Source: Myotis daubentonii
Lineage: Eukaryota; Chordata; Mammalia; Chiroptera; Vespertilionidae
DNA length: 64,000 bases
NCBI RefSeq assembly: GCF_963259705.1
Contig: NC_081841.1
Coordinates: forward strand, 27,641,244-27,705,243
Direction of reading: 5' to 3'
Below the pieces are notes generated by a model. It was given only the letters and a program-made list of their open reading frames with translations, ran no database searches and was not told the origin of the DNA. The translations under genes and the position numbers were made by a program. Positions 35,872 through 45,827 of the stretch are shown here, piece after piece (within the stretch, counting starts at the first letter, position 1; every line of letters starts with the position of its first letter).

Positions 35872-36503
35872 TAAAGAGGTAATATGCAAATTGACTGCCA
35901 TGCCCTCACACAAATGGCTGCCCCATGTGGTCAAAAGATGGCCGCCAAAGGATGGCTGGCAGGGGAGGGCAGTTGTGGGCAATCATACCAGCAGGGGAGG
36001 GAGGTTAGGGGTGACCAGGCCAGCAGGAGAGGGCAGTTAGGGGGGACCAGGCCTGCAGGGGAGGGAGGTTAGGGGCAACCAGGCTGGCAGGGGAGGGCAG
36101 TTGAGGGCGACCAGGCCACCAGGGGAGGGCAGTTAGGGGTGACTGGGTCAGCAGGGAAGGGAGGGCAGTTGGGGGGTACCAGGCCTGCAGGGGAGGGCAG
36201 TTGGGGGTGACCGGGTCAGCAGGGGAGGGCAGTTGGGGGCAATAGGGATGCTTGGGGAGCAGTTAGACATTGATCAGGCTAGCAGGGGGGGTAGTTAGGG
36301 GGTTATCAGGCTGGAAGACAGGTGAGCAGTTGGGAGCCAACAGTTCCAGATTGTGAGAGAGATGTCTGACTGCCAGGATTGGGCCTAAACCAGCAGTCGG
36401 ACATCCACTGAGGGGTCCTAGATTGGAGAGGGTGCAGGCTGGGCTGAGGGACACCCTCCAACACACACACCCAGTACACAAATTTTGTGCACTGGGCCTC
36501 TAG
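35872..36503 (+). mobile_element. Helitron (HeliBat-type) with internal tandem repeats
   Basis: It starts TCCTATATAATAAAGAGG and ends ACACAAATTTTGTGCAC then TGGGCCTCTAG. Between 35960 and 36290 lie about nine imperfect ~34-bp units of the form GACCAGGCCAGCAGGGGAGG plus GCAGTTAGGGG. Confidence 0.93.
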
Positions 36504-38401
36504 TCAGTTTATAATTTAGATAACAAGGTAACATAAAATAAGAACAATATACAGGGAAGTAAAAGTATTCAATGTCACACATTTCAAAGACAAGGCATTT
36601 GATCAGATAAAGTTCCAAGGAAAAGGAATGGTTTGAAAGGTGAACTTTGAAGAGAAGGTTTTATGGGTTTGGTGAGATTATTGTCATATGAGAATGACAT
36701 AGACAATGGTATTGTCACAGGAATAAATTAAGTATGATCACAAACAGTAAGTAGATATGTCAGCTGGAGGAAAGATTTGTGTTCAATGTTTTAGATTTCT
36801 TTTAAGAAAAATCTATTTATAAATATACTTGCCCTACTGATGAAATCTTTTTCACTAACATAGCCATTTTGAAGTTCCCTTTCTAATAATGTACTTACTT
36901 CAAGAGCATATCTCTTATTCTAATTTTGTCACCAAATGTTTATAAGACTAGTTAGTGCTGATGTCTGGAATTGTTCTTTTGTGGTAGTGGTGGAAGGCTG
37001 AAGACCACATTTTCACTAGTCACTGTTTATCATCAACCTACTTTTGTGTTTTTATCACATTAATGATGCTAAAGAGCTCCTCATTTATCCCACACAAGGC
37101 TGCTTCCTTCTCTTCACTGCTAAAGTATGGGTCTCTTGTATGAACTCACATGTGGCATTTTTTTTTTTTTTTTTAGTTTTTTCTACTTTTAATAGCTTGG
37201 TTGAGGTGAGTAGATGGGTATAAGGATTTAAAACAATCCTTAGATTTCTAAAGATGGGTCCAACTTTCTGCCCTCTCAAAATAAGATTAACAGGGATTTG
37301 ATCAGTTCATCCCTTCTTCCTGCCCAAAGCATCAATATGACATTATGATTAAGAGTACAAATTCTGGGGCCAAGTTGCCTTAGTTTGAATCCTGGCTTCA
37401 CCATTTTCTAGCACAGTTGCCTTGGCCAAGATATTTAGTTTCTCAGTACATCTGAAATTTTATCTGTAACATGGAAATTATGATACATATCTACTTTGTT
37501 TATTTGTTCTAAGAGAATCAAATCATCTATATACCTTTTAAAAGGTGCTAGGGTACAAAGCAAGAACATAAATTGTTATATAATTACATGGTTTTATTTT
37601 CTCATGTATTTCCTACCACTGAAAATTTACTACTATGCAGGATCAACGTAATTGCCAAAACTCTAAATGAACCTTGAAATCTTTTACATGTTTGCTTATT
37701 TTAAAAACTTTGCCCTATTACATCACCCCTTCATGGAACTGTGGTAGTTTTACCTTGCTCTGGATGGACTGTGCCCTTAGCTTCAGCTGTCATCTAAATG
37801 TGTGTTCTACTGGTCACCAAGACTTGCTGCGCTCTAAGACTTTCAGGGCTCACCTTGCCTCCCCACTTTACGGCAAGCAAAGAAGGATTTTCCCCTCTCT
37901 CTCATCTCTCCTCCCCCCCCAACCCCGCCACACACAGACATGCTGGCACTGATTTATCTTCAGGAGAATATAGAAAGAAAACATGAATAAGGACTTTTAG
38001 TCTTCCACATTTGAACTTTTGGACTCAACTTTAAACAAATTTGGCATATGTTAGCCATATGTTTAAATGTCAGCCAAGTAGTTAGATGTCTAATAGTTAA
38101 ATGTAAGCTGCAAAGTTTAGAATGGCAGTAGAAAATTCTATTTTTGTTCAGAGCTGGGCTCACACAGTGGAATTTTATGTTGTATGATTTGAAGGGCACC
38201 CGACAGCCTTTTCCTCTGTCCAAAGAAGATTCCCTTTTGCCTTCTTGTTCTCAATGTCTCTTCCTTTACTAATTATTTGTGGGGAAAATGACAAAGACTT
38301 GCCTGCAAAAACAAGTTAGATTACTTTCTGTCCAGTGGGGGACTAGGAAGTGTGAAAACAACCAGTATATTAGAACACTTCAAACACTTCAGTTGAGTGA
38401 A
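36504..38401. other. intergenic, unassigned
   Basis: MIR-like SINE at 37335-37530 (GAATCCTGGCTTCACCATTT). T-run at 37159-37176. No gene supported. Confidence 0.4.

Positions 38402-38466
<65 letters not shown>
38402..38466. repeat. (GA)n microsatellite
   Basis: About 30 GA units. Confidence 0.95.
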
Positions 38467-38467
<1 letters not shown>

Positions 38468-38838
38468 AGGTTCTGAATTAACCTTTGCCCATATGATTCT
38501 TTTTTTCAGAGTTTCTATTTTCACTTATTTCTAAAATTTGTTGAAGGCAGATTGGTTCAGTACAGGTCTCATGTTATCTAGCAAATGATGGTTACCTTTT
38601 AAAAAATGAAACCATAAGAACCAAACAACGTTACCTATATCCAAGGACAAGATATTTCCCTTTGAGAAATGATCTAACACAAAGTCCATGAGACTGAAAT
38701 GAAAAAATATTCACTTAATGGGAAAGAAGGGTAGAGTCACTACCCACTATTTAAGTTTAAATTATCCCTTTGTTCCCTCAAAAGTGATGTCCTTTGTTTC
38801 TCTCCCTGTTGTTGCCAAATAAGTGCAAGATGAAAGTG

Positions 38839-39481
38839 ATAACTAGAACTGAGGGTTTTCCCCCAGGGTCCTGTCTCCAGACACAGAAGAAGGAGAAACG
38901 AAGACCAAAAGATTTAAGCAAAAGTGTGGAAAATTTATTACAAGTAGATTCAGACTCCCCGCATGGGGAGGAGGGCCCAATAATGGGCTGCCACCCCTTA
39001 AAGCCTTGTAGTCCAGGGGTATATATTTGCTATCATCCTGCTTCTGTGTCATCATCTGATTGATCATCCTGCTTCTATCTGTGTCATCATCTGATTGATT
39101 CCCTCAATTGCTCTTGCCCAGCAACGGACCTGAACTTTCCCTGTTTCTGTGTGTTCTTTTTATGCGGAACTCTCTCTGTTTCTGTGTCAGTTCACCTCAT
39201 TGTTGCAGGCCCTCCCTTGTTTTCCCATGCTTCCCACTTGGAGTGCAGGGACATTTTATTATTTCTGCATGGTTGGTTTCTGTGATTAGGCTGCTCAAAC
39301 TGCCGTGTCTGCCCCTGCCTATGTTCCACCTGCCTTTGTTTCCCCCTGGACCCTTGCCCTGTCTGTCTGCTTTTCAAGTTAACCCTCTCAGAAGGAAATT
39401 AACAAAGTATCTGCAAACACCCTGAGGCCCAACGCACATCCAGCTGTGAGACTGGTCTGACCAAATTTCATTATTCAAACA
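38839..39481 (-). repeat. solo LTR candidate, ERV1-like, antisense
   Basis: On the minus strand it reads from TGTTTGAATAATGAAATTTG through AGCAAATATATACCCCTGGA, CTTGTAATAAATTTTCC (poly(A) signal AATAAA) and CTTCGTTTCTCCTTC to GTTCTAGTTATCA. A ~30-bp unit with AATCAGATGATGACACAGA is present twice in U3. This order is LTR-like. Target duplications could not be fixed. Confidence 0.55.
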
Positions 39482-39731
39482 TTCAATCTCATTTATTCTT
39501 ACTTGTGCCAATAATTAACAATAGCAACAGACTAAACTTTTCTTGTTTCATTTAGCCACTGGAAGCATTAGTATTTGGATATATCTGTTAATTTACAATG
39601 TACCCGTTAGTCTTAAGTCTTATCCCTAACAAGTCTTTTGGGGTCCTCAGGACTTTTTTTAACTTTAAACTTAGATTGTCCTGATTATAAATATAGGGCA
39701 ATATGCTTAACATTTTTAAAATTAATTTTAA

Positions 39732-39734
<3 letters not shown>
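39482..39734. other. intergenic, unassigned
   Basis: Nothing recognised. Confidence 0.4.

Positions 39735-39781
<47 letters not shown>
39735..39781. repeat. (TA)n microsatellite left of Helitron
   Basis: About 23 TA units ending 14 bp before a Helitron terminus. Confidence 0.95.
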
Positions 39782-39785
<4 letters not shown>

Positions 39786-40059
39786 TTATTTTAGAGGCCC
39801 AGTGCACGGAATTTGTGCACTGGGAGGGGGGGGGATGGTCCCTCAGCCCAGCCTGCCCCCTCTCACATACTGGGAGCCCTCAGGGGATGTCCTACTGACG
39901 GCTTAGGCCCGCTCCCTGCTCCCCTTGGGGATCGGGCCTAAGCTGCAGTCTGGCCTCCCTTGGGGAGCGGGCCTAAGCTGCAGTCTGGCCTCCCTTTGTG
40001 GGAGACGATCGGGCTGATCAGGGGAAGGCACCAGCCCCATCACCCCGCTGCTGCAGCCA

Positions 40060-40620
40060 CTGCCAGTCACCGCAGCCACCAAGCTGTTTTCATCAACACG
40101 GACTCCAGTCCCTTCACCATGAAAAAAATGACAACTTTCTTTAGGCATTTTCAAGATGTGTCTTTCATAGGATATGACATTTCTTTCTTTCTTTTTTTTT
40201 TTTATCTTCATCTGAGGATATGTTTCCATTGATTTTTAGAGAATGTGGAAGAGAAAGGGAAAGACAGAGAGAAACATCAAAGTGAGAGGAACACTTTGAT
40301 TGGTTGCCTCCTGCATGAGCACTAACCTGGGCCCCAGCCAGGGAAGAGCCTGTAACCTAGGTACATCCCCTTGGTCAGAATTGAACCCAGACCCTGTGGT
40401 AGGCAGGCCAAGGCAATATCTACTGAGCCAAACTGGCTAGGGCAGGATATGATATTTCTTAGCCCCTCCAGCAGCAGACCGTTTTTTTCTCCAGGAGTGA
40501 GGTGGAAAAACCCTACATCACCTTCTTGGATTCTTATTACCCAAGTTACTAAGACTATTACCAGTGGCATACAGGGAGCTTAGCCAATGAGCAGTCAGAA
40601 AAGGTGTTTCCTCTGTAGTT
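40060..40620. other. unidentified segment inside the Helitron, possible capture
   Basis: Unlike typical Helitron text, this has normal composition and short open stretches on both strands. It is interrupted by the SINE at 40186-40443. I do not recognise the source. Confidence 0.35.
40169..40460 (-). mobile_element. Ves SINE with 17-bp target duplication
   Basis: SINE 40186-40443 in antisense, flanked by AGGATATGACATTTCTT and AGGATATGATATTTCTT (one mismatch). Its head ends GAGCCAAACTGGCTAGGGC. Confidence 0.92.
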
Positions 40621-40639
40621 CACACTGATCCCCGGCTTG

Positions 40640-41050
40640 GCCTGTGCCTAGGCCTAAGGCCTCTGGCCAGGGCATTAGGCTTGGACAGGGGACCTCCAGC
40701 CCACTTCAATCGCCTACCCAGGCCTCAGGCCTCTGTCTGGGGCCTGAGGCCTGGGCAGGGGACTCCCAGCCCGCTCTGATCACAGGCACTGCCCCTGCCC
40801 AAGCCAGAGGGGCATTAGGCCTGGGCAGGGGCCCCCCAGTCTGCTCTGATCACCTGCCCAGGACTAAGACCTCTGGCCAGGGCCTTAGGCCTGGGCAGGG
40901 GACCTGCAGCCCGCTCTGATGGCAGGCTCTGCCCCTGCCCAGGCCTCAGGCCTCTGGCTGGGGCATTAGGCCTGGGCAGGGGACCCCCAGCCCTGTGCGA
41001 TTGCCAGCTCCACCCCTGCCTAGGCCTCAGGCTTCTGGCTGGGGGGATCA
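40640..41050. repeat. GC-rich imperfect tandem repeats in Helitron
   Basis: About five long units each holding CCCAGGCCTCAGGCCTCTGG and GGCCTGGGCAGGGGAC. Confidence 0.8.
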
Positions 41051-41271
41051 CTGGCTCCGCCTCCCCGAGTGGCATCTGGCGCTGCCTGCCCCGCCTCCCC
41101 GGTCCCCATCTACAGCCCGGATCCCACAGGTGGCATCTGGCGCTGCCCGCCCCACCTGCAGTATGCAAATTTAATGGCCATCGTTGTTGGGTTAATTTGC
41201 ATACTCTTCTGATTGGCTGGTGGGCATAGCAAAGGTACGGTCAATTAGCATCTTTGTCTTTTATTAGTGTG

Positions 41272-41273
41272 TG

Positions 41274-41351
<78 letters not shown>
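41272..41351. repeat. (TA)n microsatellite right of Helitron
   Basis: About 37 TA units with one CA interruption, directly after the Helitron 5' end. Confidence 0.95.
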
Positions 41352-41354
<3 letters not shown>

Positions 41355-41374
41355 TTGCTGTTTCACTTTTTTAC

Positions 41375-41479
41375 ACGTTTATTGGTTATTTGTTGTATGT
41401 GCCCTGACTGGAGATGGAACCTGCAACTTTAGCATATCAGGATGACACTCTAACCAACTGAGTTACCAGGTCAGGGCCT
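41375..41479 (-). repeat. tRNA-derived SINE head fragment
   Basis: GTGCCCTGACTGGAGATGGA and CTAACCAACTGAGTTACCAG are the internal promoter boxes of a bat tRNA SINE read backwards. The GA-rich tail is missing. Confidence 0.7.
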
Positions 41480-41498
41480 AGAGAAACTTATTTATTTA

Positions 41499-41761
41499 CT
41501 AGAGGCCTGGTGCATGAAATTCATACACAGATAGGGTCCCCAGGCCTGGCTGGTGATCAGGGCCAATCGGGGCATTCCAGCTGCCTACCAGGGCCTTCCT
41601 TCCCTCATCTGCCAGCTGCTGGCCAGGGTCTTCCTTCATTCCGCGCACTCCCTATGGTCAGTGCATGTCATAGCGAGTGGTTGAACTCCTGGCCAGTCAA
41701 ACTCCCAGTTGGTTGAACTCCCAAGGGGACAATTTGCATATTAGCCTTTTATTATATAGGA
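41499..41761 (-). mobile_element. short Helitron (HeliBat-type), minus
   Basis: Left CTAGAGGCCTGGTGCATG; right end CTTTTATTATATAGGA, the inverted start. At 263 bp it is an internally deleted copy. Confidence 0.9.
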
Positions 41762-41859
41762 TTTATTTATTTATTTTTATTTTAAATTTATCTTTATTGT
41801 TGAAAGTATTACAGATGTCTCCTTTTTTCCCCATTGACCCCCATCCACCCCACACTCAT
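41762..41859 (-). repeat. L1 3' end, antisense
   Basis: TTTATCTTTATTGTTGAAAG, TATTACAGATGTCTCC and CCCCATTGACCCCCATCC are the backward bat L1 terminus, joined directly to a Helitron on each side. Confidence 0.75.
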
Positions 41860-42215
41860 GCAAATAGCAGAATGACCAGCTGCTATGATGTACACTGACC
41901 ACCAGGGGGCAGACGCTCAACACAAGAGCTGCCCCCTGGTGGTCAGTGCGCTCCTACAGGGGGAGCGCCGCTCAGCCAGAAGCCAGGCTCACGGCTGGCG
42001 AGCATAGTGGTGGTGGTGGGCACCTCTTCCACCTCTGCAACAGCGCTAAGGATGTCTAACTGCTGGCTTAGGCCCACTCCCCAGGGGGAACAGGCCTAAG
42101 CCATTAGTCGGACATCCACCAAGGGCTCCTAGACTGCGAGAGGATGCAGGCTAGGCTGAGGGATCTCCCCCTCCCCCTCTGCTGAGTGCACACATTTTAT
42201 GCACCGGGCCTCTAG
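41860..42215 (+). mobile_element. Helitron 1 of a head-to-tail trio, 5'-truncated
   Basis: It begins within the ATGCAAAT/AGCAGAATGACC part of the HeliBat 5' region, so the first ~40 bp are missing. It has the full inverted CCACCAGGGGGCAG pair, GGCTTAGGCCCACTCCCC hairpin arms, and the end GCACCGGGCCTCTAG at 42215. Confidence 0.92.
41899..41942. promoter_or_regulatory. inverted pair of CTCF-core-like motifs
   Basis: CCACCAGGGGGCAG at 41899-41912 and its reverse complement at 41929-41942 are both perfect. They form the subterminal stem of the Helitron. Confidence 0.5.
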
Positions 42216-43059
42216 TCCTATCTAATAAAAGAGAAAAATGGTAATTGGCGTACGACGATACCCTTTTCATTGGCTCATCAGGGCTATATGCAAATTAACT
42301 GCCAACTAAGACTGGCAGTTAACTGCCAACATAGGCGCAATGCTGGGAGGCGAAAGGGGAAGGAGGGAAGAAGCTGCCTGCCGCTGACTGCAATCGGAAA
42401 CCCAGGCGGCAGCCAAGAGCCAGAGAACCGAGCTGCCTTTGCTCGGAGAAGCCAGGCCTCCTTTGCCGGCTTCTGTGATAAGAGAACCTGGCCACCTTTG
42501 CCGGCCCTGGGCCAGTAATGGGAGAAGCTGGGTGGGGCAGGGAAGAGGCGGATGTCTGCCTGGCTTCTCAGATCACTGATCACCAGTGATGGGAGAACAC
42601 CCAGAGGCGGGGCCAGAGGCCAGGCTGCATAGCTGCCTGGGGACACCATCTGGACCCCAGGGGTGACACAGCCAGGCCCCAGAAGGAGACCCAGGGCCCG
42701 GGGCTGAGTTGCAGCTGTGGTACGCAATCCAGTGCCTGGGCTGAGGAGACCCAGAAGGAGACCCAGGCGCCGGGGCTGTTTTTGCCCCTGGGGCACGAAA
42801 TCCGGTCCGGGGGCGATACAGCCAGGCCCCAGAAGGAGACCCAGGCCCCAGGGCTGTATTGCTGCTGGGGCACGCGATCCAGTACCTGGGCTGAGGAGAC
42901 CCAGAAGGAGACCCAGGGGCCTCGCAAAAGGAGAGTCTCCATGGTCAGATGGCGTGGTGTCGGGACAGGAATGAAGACCCGAGGTGACTCAGATGCCTGG
43001 CCACAGGGTTAGACCAGCCAGCAGGGCCTTTCAGTTGGGACTGAGGTGGGGGTGGGGCG

Positions 43060-44018
43060 AGGGAGGCAAGCCGGAAATAGAGAACTACAACTCCCAGGAG
43101 GCTTAGCGGCCAGGGCCTGGGTGCCTGGCTGTGAAATCGGATGGGCTGTAGTTTCGCAAGCCACTTTAAACTAGAGGCTTGCAAGGTTGGAAGTTCTGCG
43201 TCGGGAGCCAGGGAGAAATGGAGTTGGAGCAGAGAGAGGGGTCCATGGCAGCTGTGGGCTTTGAGGAGTTCTCAGCACCTCCCGGCTGGGAGCTGGCGCT
43301 GCCTCCGCTGAAGGTGGTCACATCCTGGAGAGCGAGCTTGAGACCAAAGTGGAGTTCGTGTCTGGGGGTCTGGGCAGCTCCAGCCTCCAGGAGCGAGACG
43401 AAGAGGAGGAGGCAGCCTGAGGCCAGCAAGGGCGGCGCCAACGGGAACTCAATCGCAGGAAGTACCAGGCGCTGGATCGGCGCTGCAGGGAGATTGAGCA
43501 GGCGAAGGAGCGGGTCCTGAACAGGCTCCATCAGATATAGAGGATAACATGGAGACTCCAGCAGGAGCGGAGGTTCCTCATGAAGGTGCTGGACTCCTAC
43601 GGTGACAACTACTGGACCAGCCAGTTCACCATCTTACTGGAGGATGAGGGCAGCCAGGGCAGAGATGCCCCCAACCCAGGCAACGCTGAGAACGAGCCTC
43701 CAGAGAAAGAGGGGCTGTCCCCGCCCAGGAGGACGCCAGCGCCCACAGAAGCCAGCAGCCCGGCCCCTGGCAAGGGGCCCAGCAGTTGGAAGAGGTGGCG
43801 AGTGCCATAGGAAGGGCACTGGGCAGGAGTCCCGCTGACTCTGGAGCTGGCCCCCGTGCAGATAAAGGTGGAGGAAGACTTTGGCTTCTAAGCCCTCGAG
43901 GCTCTGGACTTAAGTTGGGTTTCTCGGGGGCCAGACAAGCTGCTGCCCTACCCCACCCTAGCCAGCTCCCCCTTTGACTGACCCCCCAATAAATGGACCC
44001 GATGCAAAAAAAAAAAAA
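43060..44018 (+). pseudogene. TFPT: TFPT processed pseudogene
   Basis: TFPT is an INO80-complex subunit first known as a TCF3 fusion partner. The retrocopy has a 5' UTR-like lead with ACTACAACTCCCAG, a start at 43218 ([20 protein letters not shown]), the coiled-coil part ([20 protein letters not shown]), a middle with DEGSQG and [10 protein letters not shown], and the end QIKVEEDFGF. It lacks introns and has AATAAA at 43988 with a poly(A) tail at 44005-44018. Disabling changes include a frameshift near 43308 and stops at 43418, 43538, 43808 and 43889. It cannot encode the protein. Confidence 0.9.
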
Positions 44019-44027
44019 GCTTACAGA

Positions 44028-44190
44028 GGCATGTTTATAGGATCAAATAGTATAAATATAGATGTAACAGGACAATAAAAAGAGAACCTGGCTATGATGA
44101 TAACCTGGCTATGATGATAACCTGAATGCTGCCTCTGTGTCATTCCTTCTTTGGGAACCCCTGGACCTGCTGGGGCTGGACCCCAACATT
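44028..44190 (+). repeat. R-U5 fragment of the same LTR family as the PDE6H-intron ERV
   Basis: AGTATAAATATAGATGTAAC and later CATTCCTTCTTTGGGAACCC, GGACCTGCTGGGGCTGGACC match the end of the LTRs at 4068 and 5568. U3 is mostly missing. It directly follows the TFPT poly(A) tail. Confidence 0.8.
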
Positions 44191-44345
44191 CCTCTTCTTA
44201 TAAGGACTTCAGTGAGATGGGCTAAGGGTCCCACTGGAACTGCCACAATTTAATGTAATCCCCTCTTTAAAGATCTTATCTCCATATACAGGTACATTCT
44301 GGGGATTAGGATTTTAACATACATTTTGTTGATTACCCAAATCAG
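44191..44345 (+). repeat. ancient repeat fragment
   Basis: TCTTATAAGGACTTCAGTGA and TTAAAGATCTTATCTCCATA belong to the same old repeat type as 22370-22525. Confidence 0.4.
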
Positions 44346-44684
44346 CCCTTAACAACCAGCATGTTTCAGAAAGTAGATTCCTACAGGGTTATTTACCAAA
44401 CATTCAGAAGTATTTTTAAAAGAGCTAAGCCCCTCGCCCACCGTGTGGGCCCCTCCCAGCGAAGAGCGAAGGCCTGGGTTCCGGGCACCGGAGGAAAACT
44501 GGTGCCAGCAGCCAGGGGAAGGGGCCCCCAAGGGGCTCCATATTGCGAGAGGGCACAGGGTGGGCTGAGGGACCCACCCGAGTGCACAAATTTTTGTGCA
44601 CCGGGCCTCTAGTCTATATAATAAAAGCCCAGCAACCGTTATGGCAGAATGACCGGAAAGACCAGTAGCTATGGCGCACTGGCC

Positions 44685-44869
44685 ACAGGAGCCACCACCA
44701 ACACTGCTGCTGAGCCCAAGGGCCCCAGGGCCAGTTGCACAGCCGCTGCCAAGGCACTGGTAAAGAAGAATGCAAAGGTGGCCAGTGTGAGTATGCAGCT
44801 TGAGATGAAGGCTCTGTGGGACAAATTCAATCAGCTGGGCACTGAGATGATTGTCACCAAGGCTGCTAG
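44685..44869 (+). pseudogene. TBX1: TBX1-like exon fragment captured by Helitron
   Basis: TBX1 is a T-box transcription factor of pharyngeal and heart development. This fragment encodes [31 protein letters not shown] and [13 protein letters not shown], which match the segment before and at the start of the T-box as I recall it. The coding match stops at GCTGCTAG|GTCAGGG, which looks like an exon end with a retained GT donor; the following ~700 bp do not continue the T-box. An unspliced junction implies DNA-level capture and not a retrocopy. Without the rest of the T-box it cannot bind DNA as TBX1 does. It is open from about 44649 and could be read as an exon. Confidence 0.8.
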
Positions 44870-45690
44870 GTCAGGGAACCCCTCTCCCCGTTGTGACTCT
44901 CCCCACATGGTGCCAGTTTCAGGCAGTGGGCTTTGGCCCGATCCATGTGAACAAGACTGAGAAGCAGGGTGGAGGGTGTGGCCTGGCCACCTGCAGGTCC
45001 CTCTTCGAACAAGCCAGCTCCTTTGCTCTGAGTACTGGCTCTAGCAATAGCCACCTGGTGTGCTGGGCTGGAGGGTACTGCTCAGGAGGCCAGGAAGACA
45101 GTGGAGAGAAACCCTGTGGACCTGCCACCTGACCAGCAGCCCAGGACCCAGCACTGCCAGAAACAGACCAGCTCAGACACACTGAGCTTGGGGGGAAGGC
45201 AGCCACCTGTGAGGGGCCTTGCCACCAGCCGGCTCCCAGTGGATCCCACCTCAAAGGAAACTTGGTCTTTGGTTCCTTAGTTCAGTCTATCCTGGCTAAA
45301 GAGGAGCAGCTGGGCACATTTCAGGGGAGAATTAAGACTCTAAAACAGTGTGTTCTGTTCTGTGGAGATTGCTACCCAGTTGTCTTAAGCCTAAATTCTG
45401 GGTGTTTGTGGGGCCTGGCTCTGCCACTGGCCCATGTTTTCCAATTGGACTGTATTTGTTGTAAGGACCCAAAGAGAAGAAGGGAAACAAGTTTTTTGAG
45501 GCAATGGATTTGAGCAACAGACAAAGGTGAGTGCTGGGCTGTGTCTAATGTACACACAGAGACCCTAGCTCTGAGTCCGCCTGGCCAAAGGGAGCTCAGG
45601 GCCTGTTTGCAGAGCCTTACGGAGGTTTCTGTTTCCTTGCTGAGGCTGTGCTCCCTGGGAAGCCTGGGTCCATGATCAGCTCCAGCTCAG
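44870..45690 (+). other. non-Helitron filler after TBX1 fragment
   Basis: Likely captured intronic or other host DNA (CTGGAGGGTACTGCTCAG, GGCAGCCACCTGTGAGGG). Source not identified. It has no long conserved frame. Confidence 0.4.
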
Positions 45691-45827
45691 TGGGTCTTCT
45701 CCAGGCCCCTCCCCCTCCCCCAATCAGCCCCTCCCTGCCGATTGAGGGTGGGGCCAGCAGGCCAACCTCCCGCAGCCCCTCCTCCCAGCTGGCCTGGCCC
45801 AATCGGCCCCAAATTCTGGGCCTCTAC

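Larger units (their letters stand above)
39795..41271 (-). mobile_element. composite Helitron, minus, inserted in (TA)n
   Basis: The left edge is the inverted 3' end (TTAGAGGCCCAGTGCACGGA plus TTTGTGCAC). The right edge, read backwards, starts ACTAATAAAAGACAAAG, then ATGCTAATTGACCG and CACCAGCCAATCAGAAGAG. Inside are duplicated GCGGGCCTAAGCTGCAGTCT units, an unidentified host-like segment (40060-40620) cut by a SINE, and a GC-rich run of CCTGCCCAGGCCTCAGGCCT units. A single element is the simplest reading; two fused Helitrons are possible. Confidence 0.7.
42216..44612 (+). mobile_element. Helitron 2 of the trio, 2.4 kb, carrying a TFPT retrocopy
   Basis: It starts TCCTATCTAATAAAAGAG immediately after CTAG of the previous element and ends GTGCACCGGGCCTCTAG at 44612. 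The 5' 800 bp are GC-rich with imperfect repeats of CCCAGAAGGAGACCCAGG (42655-42920). Then come a TFPT retrocopy, an ERV LTR fragment, an old repeat fragment, and a typical HeliBat 3' region from about 44425. Old repeats inside a younger element argue for capture of a genomic block. The alternative is two partial Helitrons flanking older DNA. Confidence 0.75.
44613..45827 (+). mobile_element. Helitron 3 of the trio, carrying a TBX1 fragment
   Basis: It starts TCTATATAATAAAAGCCC directly after CTAG of element 2, then the HeliBat 5' text GGCAGAATGACCGG and AGTAGCTATGGCGCACTG. The 3' end is decayed: CCAATCGGCCCCAAATTC then TGGGCCTCTAC. The C/G-rich 3' region (45700-45820) resembles the copy at 49028. 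About 900 bp in between is not Helitron-like and includes TBX1 coding sequence. Confidence 0.75.

Noticed and set aside
35960..36290. CRISPR-like array of regular repeats
   Set aside because: Units are contiguous and imperfect with no unique spacers, and the setting is a mammalian Helitron.
42284..42796. 170-codon open frame on the minus strand within the Helitron
   Set aside because: It arises from GC-rich tandem repeats (CCCAGAAGGAGACCC type). Overlapping frames on both strands are equally open and none resembles a known protein.
43218..43980. Functional TFPT gene
   Set aside because: Intron-less, poly(A)-tailed, with a frameshift and several in-frame stops.
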